From Ciborinia camelliae (lineage: Eukaryota > Ascomycota > Leotiomycetes > Helotiales > Sclerotiniaceae): DNA of 64,000 bases. This document shows positions 1 to 11,586 of this stretch, in pieces (positions within the stretch are counted from its first letter, which is position 1; every line of letters begins with the position of its first letter). Under the pieces are notes generated by a model, which was given only the letters and a program-made list of their open reading frames with translations, made no database searches and was not told the origin of the DNA. The position numbers and the translations under genes were made by a program. The stretch covers positions 1,740,209-1,804,208 of the forward strand of contig JANPYM010000007.1 in assembly GCA_025890175.1 (NCBI GenBank), read 5' to 3'.

Positions 1-124
1 AGTGAGTGGGGGAATAGAAACGGATGTAGTAGAGTTGGTATGCCGAGGATGCGGATACGATTGACGAAGCGGCATTGAAATCTTGAAGCCCAGTCTTAGT
101 AGGCTGTGATGGTGTGGTTGACAT
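1..124 (-). CDS. 5' end of an unidentified gene, running off the left edge
   Basis: On the minus strand an ATG at 124-122 opens a frame with no stop to base 1 (41 codons). The N-terminus is Ser/Thr/Ala-rich (begins MSTTPSQPTKTG) and shows no signal peptide or known motif. It would be transcribed divergently from the gene starting at 1633, leaving about 1.5 kb of shared upstream DNA. The product is not recognised. A short open frame this close to the edge could be chance or only a first exon, so this is a weak call. Confidence 0.35.
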   Translation of the reverse strand, partial: MSTTPSQPTKTGLQDFNAASSIVSASSAYQLYYIRFYSPTH

Positions 125-1632
125 GATGAAGGTTGATTATTGTTGCCGATGGTTTATCGAGGAAAAGAGGCTTGTGGTACTTCTTCGAGACTTGAGAGGA
201 TTCTATGATGATTTCCCTTGGTTGTTAGTCGTCCCACGGTGGATATCTTGTTGACTTGTAACTTACAGAAGCTGCTGTATGTGGGATTGTGAGTCTTGTG
301 CTGTGGGTGTAGGTGTGTACGATTTCTACATATCGAGGACCAGAAGACTACAAAGTCATATCCTATTTCAAAAGTGGCCCCATAAAGTCAATATTGAGAA
401 TCGAGCCACCAATCATTGCCTTCCCTTCTTGAGCTAGAATACTCACTCAGCCAAGAGAACTCTCGTCACATGTATCTTGGGTAGTATACCCTTATTGTTC
501 TACCCAAATGTACACACGTGCACTATGACATGTCACTCAGAATTGTCATCATCAAAGCAATCCACTTTTTATTTCAGTTAGTAGCCTAATTTTGATTGGC
601 TAATGATTGAAGATATGCTTTGTGACTCGGGTGTGTTGATTTATGCGAGAACTTGAGGTTTTATTCAATCTTTTTCTACAACAAATTCTATAGTCTCAAA
701 CCTCGAGGACTTCCCGCCTGAGTACCCCATGAAGTCAAGATATCTCTTTCAAACTCACTCTTTTTGAATATATAATGGTCTGGAACTGGGAACCGGGAAG
801 ACTCGCCTCGAAAGTTTGCCGAATCTAGAAAGTTTCATGATCAGCGCTGGACATCTGTACACTACCCGGCGTATTTGACCTCCATAGAGCATCTATCTTA
901 CCGTGTATATATATAGCAAGACGGATACCCTATCAACCTGCGGGTCAATTACTATACGATCGTCCTATATAGTTATCTGAGCGTGAGGTTTTCTGTCATG
1001 ATAATAGTAAATTAGAATTATTACATGACAAGATTCTAATTGAATGATATCCTTGGGGGGTATTTTAATTCTTTTTGGGTAAGCCCATATAAATATTTGA
1101 ATATCGTAAGTATTAACTTCACGTGAAGTAGGACGATTAACCGGCCCTTAACTGGGCCCTTTTACCACAGGAGACCTCGGGTATATCCTGCCCTTTACCG
1201 AGTCTGTTAATCAGGAAACAAAAAGATCAAGATCAGAAATTCACTCGCACACCCTTCCAACAGCATGATTTGAAATGATTTTGCTAGCAGGCCAAAGAAA
1301 AGTGAAGTTGCGTGGCATGTAACAGGTGTGTTTGAAAACCGTTGAATAGTTCAAATACAAAGAAATTGATACGGAATATGCATGGAATCCAGCCGTAAAT
1401 TCTAGCTCTACTGAGTATGAAACCTTTCAGGACTACAAAAAAACTCCAGAAATGACTTCCATGATTCTTTTCAAGAACCGTACTTTGTTTTTCTCGGAAT
1501 ACTTCCTTTACCACCCGATCTGTCCTCATCTGTCCTCGATTCACCACAATAAAATTATCAAAACAGCATCCGAATCTCCCTTTCACCCTTGAACATACAC
1601 TAACCTCATCCAACCCCTCTACCCTTCCGACA
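125..1632. other. intergenic region
   Basis: No supportable gene. The stretch is moderately AT-rich and lies between two divergent coding starts, so it probably carries both promoters. TATA-like runs (TATATATA near 907) and a CCGGCCC...GGGCCC patch near 1141-1160 are visible; I assign no function to them. Confidence 0.5.
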
Positions 1633-3018
1633 ATGAGCCTTAAGTGGAACCCCCGAGAGGTGTTGTCCGTGGACCCTCAAGCCGAGGCCCCTCTCACCTG
1701 CGTCGGGATTGACAAATTCAACCCGGGGAACCGGAGGTGTCAAAACGCTACTGGAAGACATAAACGCTTGCAAGCGAGCGGAATTTTCGACGCGATGTCT
1801 AGAATGCCCCTTTCTGGAAGAGGATATGATGAAGGTGCTCTCAAGGAAAAGAACAGGGAAGCTCTGGGAGAGTTATTGTGTTGGAGACACAGGGAGGGGC
1901 CAAACTGGACTCAGTTTGGGGAGGTAGAGAAACAGTGGTGGGAGAAGATCAGAGGAGCGCAAGCGCAAGCTCGGCAGGTTGAAAGGGGGTATGAGCATGC
2001 ACCGCTAGAGGGACAAGCTCATGCACAATTTGACCAGCTCCAGGTTGGAATTCCAATACGACCTGGAGTTGCTGAGCAAGGACGAAATCCGCCATTTTTC
2101 CCACCACGGCCCGTGAATCCAATACGAGCTATAGTACCTGAACAAGCACCACCTGCAGTACAAATTCCCCAACCACGGCTCGTGAATCTAAACCAAATCA
2201 TGGATAGGATTAAGTTTTTAGAAGGGCGCCGAGATAGAGACGAGGCAGAACTCAGAGTCATCGAGAATGGTCTACAGAAGCGGGCTAGAGACGTTGAAAA
2301 TCAAGTACGAGAGCTCGAGAGAAGGAGGACCGAGATCAATCGGGGAGAGGAAGTGGCGAGACAAGAGGAGGAGAGAAATCAAAGGGAGTGGGAAGAGCTG
2401 ATGGCGGAAGAACAAAGACAGCACGAGGCAGCCAGGGTAAGAGAAGAGACGCGCAGGCGGGAAGCAGCAGATGCTGCGACGAGGATGGACGAGTTGCGCA
2501 GGCAGGACGAGGAGAGAAGGCTGAGGGCGCGGAGAGAACAATTTCTGAGGGCTCAAGAGGAGGCTCGGCTGAGACAGGAGATGGAAAGGGGGCAGGCGGA
2601 TGAACGGAGGCAGGAAGAACAGAGACCCCCACAACCACAACCACGCAATCCCGAAATCATCGCAGCACCCGCCCCCGCACCTGCCGCTCAACAAATAGTC
2701 CTCCGCAAACCCCTCGGGGAATGCTACGCCTGCTACGAGTCCATCACCCGACCTGAAGGCGCACAGTGGTGTCGCGCGCAATGTGGACAGAATATCTGTA
2801 ATGAATGTTTTGAGCATTGGCGGGCGAATCAACGTCAAGACCGAGTTAGATGTGGGTTTTGGTATGTATTTATTTGATTTTTGATATTTTTCTTTGGTTT
2901 TTTTTGTTGGTGGTTGTTTTTTGTTACTTGGATGCATGGTGGGTGGTGGATGGTAATTAGATGTTGGCTAACGTGTTTAATTTGTCATAGTCGTGCGCTT
3001 TGGAAATGGGAGAGGTAG
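1633..3018 (+). CDS. coiled-coil protein with C-terminal RING-like zinc finger
   Basis: Exons 1633..2861 and 2991..3018 give 418 aa. The ATG follows a pyrimidine-rich leader. Residues about 185-335 are almost all E/R/Q/A and should form a long coiled coil. A Pro/Ala linker leads to a Cys-rich end with C364, C367, C380, C384, C389, C392, C407 and C410. The last Cys exists only after splicing: the 129-nt intron starts GTATGT, has a GGCTAACG branch site and ends CATAG, and joining TG to T makes the Cys codon. Eight cysteines in C-x2-C pairs look like a RING-type finger, so a ubiquitin-ligase role is likely by family. The spacing is not canonical and no substrate can be named. Other small zinc fingers remain possible. 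Confidence 0.75.
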
Positions 3019-4343
3019 GAGGTAGGGTAGACTGGGGAGTGAAGGTCCCGATGGAAGAAAAGGGTGGGAAGGGGCTGATTGGATTGGATTGATGGTTGTT
3101 CGATCAGAGCTTGTGGTTGGATTTTTGTGTGAGGATAGAGAGAGAGGTGGGGGGGGGGGGTTACTATGGTTGCGGTATATTTGCTGGATAATTTTGCTGC
3201 ATAAAGAAATTTCTGGTTGCTCTCATGTGATATCAATCAGAAAATTTAGTTATCCATCATATTAGAATCCGGATGTTTATTATCCAAATCTTGACATTCA
3301 ACAGATGACCAAATCTTACCCATTCATCCCAACCAAATAGAACTCCTCGTATTCCTCCGCCCAACCCCCCCAAAGATGAATCGAAAAATCACTAAAACGT
3401 CATATTTGAAAGCTGGGGCCGTACCGTACAACTAATAAGACACCGCAACTTCCAACATTCCAAATGTTCCGCATCCTCTCCTTAGAAACTGTATACCTAT
3501 CAAATCCATCCTCTCAATCTCCAAGTCTAGCATTAGATGATTATTATCTATCTATCTCCTTCCTCGTCTTTTCCTACTCTCAAAGTAAATAACAAGCTTT
3601 CGAATCATGGTAATCTATCTATCTTACTATTCAAAGATATTAAGGAGTCCTGTTGTTCTCTGCCCCTTACTTACAATGATGTGCGTCAAGCAGAGTTTGG
3701 ATTTTCACGTCCAAGTATTCCATACTTTATATAATATACGTCTATTCATGTATTGAGGAGGCCAACTCTAAACATTCATCTTGTCATTCGAAAATTGTAA
3801 ATCGTTCATGCTGTAGGGGGTCGTTGGAGATTTCACGTTCAAAATCTAATCATCTAGCTCCTGAAATATCGGCATGCATATCCCTGTAACGCTGAGGATG
3901 GTGAGATATCAAACGTACATACTATTTATTGTATTTATGGCAGTCCAGACATATTATACTTTTTAATCCCTATTACTCCCACACTTTCTCTATTGATAAT
4001 CTGCATGCAAAACGTCGCAAGCGGGCTCCATGAATTAGACAAAACATTTACAGTTGTTATTTAGGTATCTAAGTAGAAGAAGTCATCAAGTTCATCAAAA
4101 ATCATAAACACACCCATACCCATTAATAAATACAACCGTCTTGAGTGTCGCGATAGGTAATCCCTCCAGCTGGTCCTCGATTCCGAACCATTAAAAATAA
4201 TATGAAGAAACAAAACGCACATGGAAACCTTGAGAAGCATCTCTCGTAAAGAACTCCACGCATACATTTCCCATCCCCCATTCTCCCCCGCCCCAAAATC
4301 CCATTTTCTTCTGGTTCAGGAAAGCGGAACTCGGGGTAAAATC
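3019..4343. other. intergenic region between convergent genes
   Basis: No gene seen. It holds the 3' flanks of two converging genes and a poly-G run (ten G) near 3150. Only short AT-rich chance frames are present. Confidence 0.5.
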
Positions 4344-7300
4344 CTACCTTCTTGCGTTAAACTTCAGCTTCTTCTTCGCGGGCGGATTCTGCTGGAAGAA
4401 ATGTTAGATATATATTTCTCTTGATGTATCCTGGCACTAGTAATGTGCTCGAGTGGATGACGAGTCATTTGGGAAAGATACCATGCAACTTACCAATAAT
4501 TGGAGTCTCCTCGGTGAGACATCCACGACAATGGTAGATTCTTCATCTTCCAACTCCTGAACAGATGGAAGTTTCCGTGTGTCCTGCCGCTGAGATTTAT
4601 CTAGTGCATCGGTCGACTGTGGCTGCATAGATATAGGAACCATAATCTTCGCCCGCTTTCTTTCACTTCCACTTCCGTCGTCAACATCATGAACCCTCTT
4701 TGTCGATGAACTATTTAGGATTTCATTCAGAAGTGTGTGCTCGAACCCTCCATCAACATCCTCCAAGGGAATACCCTTTTTTCTCCGGCAAAAAGGCTGG
4801 ATTTGGCTATACTGCGTAAGTAACGCCTCGTAGCCCTTGAGGTCAAATCCGACGTACTTTAGTACGGTCCAACTTGTTCGAATGTTACCATTATCGAACG
4901 CCGTGATCACGCTATGTTCTCCTACGGTTCTATCACCGGTTCTTTTCAGAAAAAACCTCTTCCCTCTCGGAGTTTGAGTCAGGTAATCTAAGAATTCAAG
5001 TCCCAGGAGGGGTTCGGTAGTTTCATTGACATGTTGTTTGACAACCTTGTATTGCCCGATATATACGGCATGGCCTTGGACCGTGTTGAGGAATGTCGGA
5101 TATTCCATCTCCGGAATATACTTGTCGTCAAGACCGCGAATGAGTAGAAGAGCACCATGCTTTCCTATGCTCGGCTGTTGTTCAAAATGGGAATGGGGTT
5201 CCCTACCATCGTGTATTTTCAAAATTCGAGGCCAACCAGGGCCCCTCTGAATATTACGTGTTCCGATTTTTTGCGTCAGCTGCATGGTATTCCAGAAAGC
5301 ATCAAAGCCGCCAAGAGTTTTTCCCAGAAACGCATGATTGAATATGGTCAATTTTGAAGGAATGATTTCACGGCCGGGATATTGAGTCAGTAATCCTAGC
5401 TCGTAATGAATGTTGAAATTGCTAGTTGACAAGGGAGCAACAGTCGATGGGACTGGAGAACGTTCGAGTCGTTCAGATGCAGTGAGCTGATGCTCTGCAC
5501 AACCCGCAGCGCTACGCTCGTGCAAGCCCTGGGATACACCTTGTTCTGGTTGAATCGATTGAATTGGAGTTTCCTTCTGCTCAAGAATCGCAGTAGCAGC
5601 CAAAGACTGCAGCATTTTCTCACTTGTTTCGGTGCTCTGCCCGTCTTTCCATCCTTGATTATACTCAGTATTCCTCGCCAATTGAATGTTCTCCATGTGA
5701 GCTCGCTGAATGCCATCGGAATCCCCCTTTTCGATGAAATTGAGGTCCTGAAGAATCGTTTTTCGACCATCACATTCTCCGGTTGTTCGAGCATCCGCTA
5801 CTTCGGCCTCGTCTGTCGCGCGTATTTTTGAAATTTCGTCCTCCAAACGATTCCTTTCTTCTTCCAGCTCAAGTCGCCGCTTGGTAGTCTCGATTATTAC
5901 TTGGCTCGATTTATCAAACTTCGCATCCACCTCGCACTTCAAAGCCTCGAATTCCTCTTTCCACTTAACCTCATTAGCATTCGCTTTATTCTTTTCTTCA
6001 GCCGACTCTTGGACTTTCCGAGACAAGTTCAAGTTAGCCAAATTCAATCCATCCATCTTCACATGACTCTCGTCAAGCTCCCTCTGCAACGTCTTTCCCT
6101 TTTCTATGAGAGCCAAATTTTCCATCTCAATTCTCTCCCTCTCTTCCTTGGCCAATGTGCTTTGGCGAAAAAGGGTGATAATACAACGCTGTATGTACAC
6201 ATCTTTTATCTTGCACTCATCCATTGATGAGTGAAGTCCATTCGATTTCGTTTGGAGTTGATCTCTGAGCTTAGAGTTGTCGGCTTCAAGTGCCGAATTT
6301 TCCCCAATCACTTGAGCTAAATGAGCATCAAGAGCCGCCAATTTGTTGTTTATAACAACCATCTCAGAAAGATGTTGCTCGTTGAGTGACTCCCTAACCT
6401 CCAAGATGTGCTGCTGTATTAAATTTCCGTAAAATTTATTGAATATCTCTCTCTGCAGATTATTAAATTCCTCGCGAATTTGGGAAATAGTCCGGGACAC
6501 TACAATTTCCGGTGCATCTACCAGGTTATTGTGACTTGAGGATAGAGATTTGGAATTCGTAACCGAGCTTGATGAAGATGAAATAAGTTGCGAGGTTGGT
6601 GTGGGTGAACTGGTCGGCGGACTTTCAGTATGTTCTAGGGTGGGTGGTCTTTGGTCGAATTTCCTAGATTTGAACTGCTCCCCAAATATAATCAGTATAG
6701 GAAAGTGAAGGTGGGTAAGAAATCCAACTTACAACTAACCAATCTATATAATCTGTCTTTGTTTTGCCATGAATTTTAAGAATCTGTAACCATGATTCGT
6801 CTTGTGACTCCGGAAATTCTTGATCCCCGCGTTAGCTTAATAGTTTTTCAATTATACCCTCACGTGAATTAGATTCATTATTATTAGATGCCTCGATATT
6901 CGCCAGCCCAGGTTTCTTAGGTGGAGATGCTGCATTCGAGACAGATGAGTTTCGAGCGATTTTACATTCCTCACTATTGCCTTCGCGTATCTCAGCATCT
7001 GCCTTCTCATTAGACAAATTCGGCTCCCTCGAAAGGTATGTGAGTTCTCTACCTCTGCTAGAACCGTCGATTGGCTCTAAATATAGCCATCCCCGTTCAA
7101 TTGCCTGATCAATTGCCTCCAAATCCAGTACTTCCCATTGATGTAATTGGATATTCCCCGTATCTTTCAAAGCATAAGAGAACTGGGGACAATTGATGGT
7201 ACGACGCCATCTCCAGCCCATCGTCTCGGGTCCTAGCAGAAAAATCTTCTCTACATCACACATGGATAGAGAATTCGTCTTCCAGAGATCTAAGATTGGG

Positions 7301-7609
7301 GGTTAGAAGAGGCAGAAAAGGATCCCTTGATGCATATATACCTGTTGTACATGAAAGCTTGGAAGTTATTGAACTCTGAAGAGATCTATGTCTCCATGCC
7401 GAATCCGGTATCAATTCAACACTCAGGTCCTGATTTCTCAATGCCATCCTGCAAAGACGAAACTGTTTTTCAGTCCACTGGTCGAAACTTGTGCGTGGAA
7501 AGCAGTAATGATTCCTGAATCTCCAACGAACATATCCAAATGGGGGGTATCGGGGATCGAAATCATCTACTCCTGCTAGGGGCTTGCCAAAAGTTCTCTC
7601 TGTAGTCAT
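4344..7609 (-). CDS. large coiled-coil protein with W-rich N-terminal modules and DUF6697-like domain
   Basis: Exons (minus) 7609..7342, 7289..6864, 6818..6733, 6674..4494 and 4391..4344 keep frame throughout and encode 1002 aa. Introns are 45-102 nt. The N-terminus carries two modules of the type W-x-[FW]...W...A...G-x-L, each linked to an LW/AW segment. After a Ser/Pro-rich linker comes a long coiled coil, then a globular region containing GKHGALL and VYIGQYKVVKQ, which I match from memory to the fungal DUF6697 family. The short last exon ends in a basic tail (PPAKKKLKFNARR), a plausible nuclear localisation signal. Its paralogue lies at 28910-31810. Function is unknown. The start at 7609 is the first Met of the open frame, and a 5' extension is possible. 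Confidence 0.7.
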
Positions 7610-7677
7610 ATTTAGTGGTTGTGTCTGGAACAAGGAGAAATACAGACGGAAATGGTACAGTTTTTTTACGCAAAAGT

Positions 7678-8362
7678 TCAAGAATAAGTAAGGTTCGTAC
7701 CTATGGTAGTCATCAAAAGATATCGTATACCAGCAGCGTTATCAAAGCCAGGACCTGTTGGACCTTCAAATCCCCATCCATTTTCGTAGCATTTTTCTTC
7801 AAAGGAGTTAAGACATCTCACTTTCAATCGTCTCAAATGTAAGGAAACTTGCACCTTCTCTAATGAGGATGCTGAGAATCTCCAAAGGGACGGTAATTTT
7901 TGCGTTTGATTGATCGGAATCCAGACCATTTCATACTTACTGCGGCATGGGAGTTTCCATAAACATCCTCTCATATCCTCACGATATTGATGGTAGAATT
8001 CGATGATGGCATTCACTATCATCGAGAATTTTTAGGTTGGGGAGACGAAGTATAATGGGGTTTGCTAGGCACCTACTCTTGAGAGAATACAGCTTCTTAT
8101 AAAGCTCATCTATTAAGCATTCCCTTTCCATCTCGCGTGGTGATGGAATGTTTGTAAGTAATTGGGACATTGCGATCGGGAGTGGTATAGATCTATCGGC
8201 TATGAAGCTCGCGTAATGGTTGTAGGTGACAGGTCTAGAAACATGGACCGAAGAGTGTAGTACTCTGCCAGTGTTTGGGCTTAAACCTATATGCGTTTCC
8301 ACGTCGTCGATATATGGAGGAACGATTTTCTCTTCGATTGCAATCGATAACGTTGACCAGTC
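7678..8362 (-). CDS. probable multi-exon gene of unknown function, model incomplete
   Basis: Three coding-looking segments on the minus strand can be spliced in frame: 8362..8077, 8015..7941 and 7859..7678. Introns would be 8076..8016 (GTAGGT...GATAG) and 7940..7860 (GTAAGT...TTAG). The product would contain a PPYIDDVETHIGL segment and a Gly-rich GWGFEGPTGPGFDNAAG segment. I recognise no family. The true start probably lies upstream in another exon, since the frame is blocked by TGA at 8365-8363. The 3' end is also uncertain, because a GTACG donor near 7700 could lead to a further exon. It could be a decayed gene. Confidence 0.35.
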
Positions 8363-8599
8363 TCAGGTAGATGACAACTGTTATTTGGCTCAAGAAAACT
8401 TCCAAGGTAGCGTGTTTTGTGGCGAATTACGGTCAAGCCTCAACGTACGCACTCTAATGCTGCTACCCGTGAAACCCCGACCTGAAAGTTCGAATGGAAT
8501 ATCAGATTTTCTTTTTCAAAACTCGGTGAGAAATTTCAAATCATGGCTTTAGCTCGATGCCCTTTCCCGAAGACAACGATATTTGATTTGTTACCAAAA

Positions 8600-9216
8600 G
8601 TTGCTCCATCCAAAGCTCTCTCGAGTTCCCTTCAATCTCCCCCATTCAAGTCAAGAAATGGTTTGTCGCAGAATAACTTTCCTTTCCATGGCGAAATATA
8701 GCAAACATTCCAGGTTCGGATGACAAGGATAAGAATTTGAAAGTGCGGTAGCCGTATAAAAAGAAATCAAATGATTCTGTGAAAGTTACCTACTATAAGC
8801 CAGTAGAATCGCACCAAAGTGGGGGAATGGGATATTCGAAAAGTAAAAGGTTGAACTTCCTTAAGCAGTCATCATGTTGTGTTATGCAAACTAGCTACCT
8901 AAATAGATTATCGAAGCCAAGTGTTGGGGATCATATTTGTTATGAGTTTGATTTTCAGACGAAGAAGCAAACGCAGATGTCACGGCGTTCGTGTCACGTA
9001 CTTGTACAATAAAGCAGCGGGGTAATGGCATGTGAAAGCTAGCAAGGAAGCTATGCATAGACGCGGGGATTTGCCAAGTGAAGAGAGTTCGGGGTTTCGG
9101 CAGAAGTCATACCGGGCTTCAAGTCAAAAGTAGATATATCGTGAGCAATGTGAATGGGAACTATCATTCCCTAGTGAACTCAATTCTCAATATCTCAGCC
9201 ACCAAGTCGAGACAAA
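8600..9216. other. intergenic region
   Basis: No supportable gene. This is the likely promoter region of the GH105 gene that starts at 9217. Several short frames here have no recognisable content. Confidence 0.4.
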
Positions 9217-10335
9217 ATGCCACAGGAGGTACACGGTGTTGCCGCAAAAGATGTTCGAACGACCATTGATTCACTGATTTTTCAGATGGTCCACATCAAT
9301 GATGAATCGGGGGCATTTCTATTACGATTGGAAGACGGTAGGGTGATAGATACGAAAGGATGGCAGGGATGGGAATGGACACATGGAATCGGACTTTATG
9401 GTCTTTGGAAAAACTATTGCATCGCTGGATCTCAGGAATCATTAGAGATGATTAAAAAGTGGTTTCAAAATCGCTTCGATGAAGGAGGCACTACGAAGAA
9501 CATCAACACAATGGCTGCAATGCTGACCCTGGCTTACGTATATGAGGAGGACAAGGCTAATAAACTCCCACCCTGGTTGGAGAGCTGGGCAGACTGGGCA
9601 ATGTATGAGCTTCCACGAACCAAATATGGCGGGATGTCACATATGACATACAACTCAACGAACGCTCAAGAATTGTGGGACGATACACTAATGATGACGG
9701 TTCTTCCATTAGCGAAGATTGGGAAAGTTTTGAACCGACCACATTATGTCGAGGAAGCGAAGAGACAATTTCTTCTCCATATAAAATATCTGTTTGACAC
9801 CAAAACGGGGTTATTTCATGGATGGACTTTCGCAGGTGAAGGGCATAATTTTGCAAAGGCATTGTGGGCGAGAGGTAACTCCTGGTTAACAATTGCCATA
9901 CCAGAAATGCTTGAATTGCTCGACTTGGCGATGAATGACCCGTTTCGTATTCATCTTATCGACACCCTGGAAGCACAATGTCAAGCGCTGGTTCGATATC
10001 AAGAAGATGATGGTTTATGGCGCACACTCCTGGATCATTCCGCAGACGAAGGCTCCTACGTAGAAAGTTCTGCCACGGCAGGGTTCGCCTACGGGATATT
10101 GAAGGCATTGAGATTGCGCTATATAGAAGGCGAGGAGTATCGAACTTGTGCGATTAAAGCTATAAAAGCTGTCTTGGGAAAGGTTAACCATGAGGGAGAA
10201 TTGCTGGACGTCAGTTTCGGGACAGCAATGGGCCATAACTTGCAGCATTACATAGATATCGATAGGACGAGTATGCCATACGGACAGGCCATGGCGATAA
10301 TGGCATTGGGAGAGTTTTTGAGGGTATTCATCTGA
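9217..10335 (+). CDS. GH105 unsaturated rhamnogalacturonyl hydrolase
   Basis: A single-exon 372-aa protein, normal length for GH105 (YteR/YesR family). These enzymes remove the unsaturated galacturonyl residue that rhamnogalacturonan or pectin lyases leave on the non-reducing end of oligosaccharides. The alternating helices of an alpha6/alpha6 barrel are evident: WEWTHGIGLYGLW near residue 52, LWDDTLMM near 153, HGWTFAGEGHNFAKALWARGN mid-protein, and ARG-NSW. The Asp pair in WDDT (about 155-156) includes the catalytic Asp of the family. There is no signal peptide, so it is probably cytosolic and acts on imported pectin fragments. Family assignment is firm; exact substrate is inferred. Confidence 0.88.
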   Translation: MPQEVHGVAAKDVRTTIDSLIFQMVHINDESGAFLLRLEDGRVIDTKGWQGWEWTHGIGLYGLWKNYCIAGSQESLEMIKKWFQNRFDEGGTTKNINTMAAMLTLAYVYEEDKANKLPPWLESWADWAMYELPRTKYGGMSHMTYNSTNAQELWDDTLMMTVLPLAKIGKVLNRPHYVEEAKRQFLLHIKYLFDTKTGLFHGWTFAGEGHNFAKALWARGNSWLTIAIPEMLELLDLAMNDPFRIHLIDTLEAQCQALVRYQEDDGLWRTLLDHSADEGSYVESSATAGFAYGILKALRLRYIEGEEYRTCAIKAIKAVLGKVNHEGELLDVSFGTAMGHNLQHYIDIDRTSMPYGQAMAIMALGEFLRVFI

Positions 10336-11586
10336 TTTTATCGGAAATTGGATTACAGGCTCACATATTCATCTCATTGTTGTGGAGATAGAAATTTAGG
10401 AATCATGGGGAAGATAGAAGATGGAAGATAGGGGAGGTATTGATATGATACATGGGGTCCGTGCTGACCTCCAAATGTAATCTTAGATTAGCGAGTCTAA
10501 AACCTCCAGCTCCTCAAACAAAACATCGAAATTCTGAGGCAATCCGCAAGCATAGATATGAACATCTGGCAATCTCTAGATTTTCCACTCACTCGCACAT
10601 ATATCTGAAAAACATGAGCATGTTTTATCTTGTGTCTTTGAGAGGAAGACATTCATAAATCATGATTCATCCTCCGGAGTGTCTCCTACTCACATCCATG
10701 TCCCTATCCGACAAGTTGCATTTGAATGTGGCGCTGCGCATTACGCGGTTTCTATGGATTTCCAAAAAGCAAACAATGTTCGAAAAGACGAAAAGACGAT
10801 GCTACACATGGTAGGTTTTTGCCAGACCTTTTCGGCAGTTGTGACGGAGCACATCAGAATTCATAATAATTTACCATACATAATAGGAGGCGCAGAAACA
10901 CCATACCTTGACCATTTAAACCAACGATATGCTTATTCGAATATTCCTTCGGTTGGAAAAACTCTCCTATCATCATTTGGTCAGATCATGCGCGGAGATG
11001 TCATGGATCTTGTCATCATCACGACGGGATGACGAGTTTAACCTGAGGTCGAGAATTTTCAAGGTCGAGTACTCCAGCTGCCGGTAGATTAAACTTCAAC
11101 TTTTATCGCTTGTTTACTACTGATCTTTTCCTTAAATCCCTTCTGCAAAGGAAGAGGATATATCATCAGGAAGTTCTGGACACACTATGCGATATGGCTT
11201 TTGCAAGTGGTGAAACGTTACTGAACGATAGTCTCACTTTTCCACCAGTCCCTATTTCAATTCCACGATTTTCCCTACGCGATGGCTATATATATATATA
11301 TATATACCCATGTGTTTTAATAGACCTTGTACTGGTTTTTACAATATCCGAAGTAACTATTCAGGATGAGTGAAAGCTTTGAGCATCATATTCTTCCAGG
11401 TACCTTATGGGATGATCAACAGTATACATAGTACCAATTTGCTTGTAGACGCAGAACTCCGTATATATATACATACTAGAAAATGAACGAAAAGAAATAT
11501 ACCCAATGACTTTTGAATCCCATCAGTCCCCAAAAGCGAAAGCGGCAAAAGAATACCTATGAAACAATATCATGCACCCAAATCCC
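10336..11586. other. intergenic region with one possible relic ORF
   Basis: An open frame at 10679-11032 (117 aa from a GTG, about 92 aa from the first ATG at 10754) has protein-like composition but no family I recognise and no clear splice partners. It may be a relic or an unmodelled exon. A TA microsatellite lies near 11287-11307. Confidence 0.3.

Noticed and set aside
2272..2937. 221-aa minus-strand ORF inside the RING-like gene
   Set aside because: Antisense shadow of the Glu/Arg-rich coiled coil; it is a Pro/Leu/Ser low-complexity sequence with no independent features.
10679..11032. 117-aa ORF as a confident gene
   Set aside because: No ATG at the start of the frame, no family, and no splice signals linking it to the GH105 gene or the following frame.
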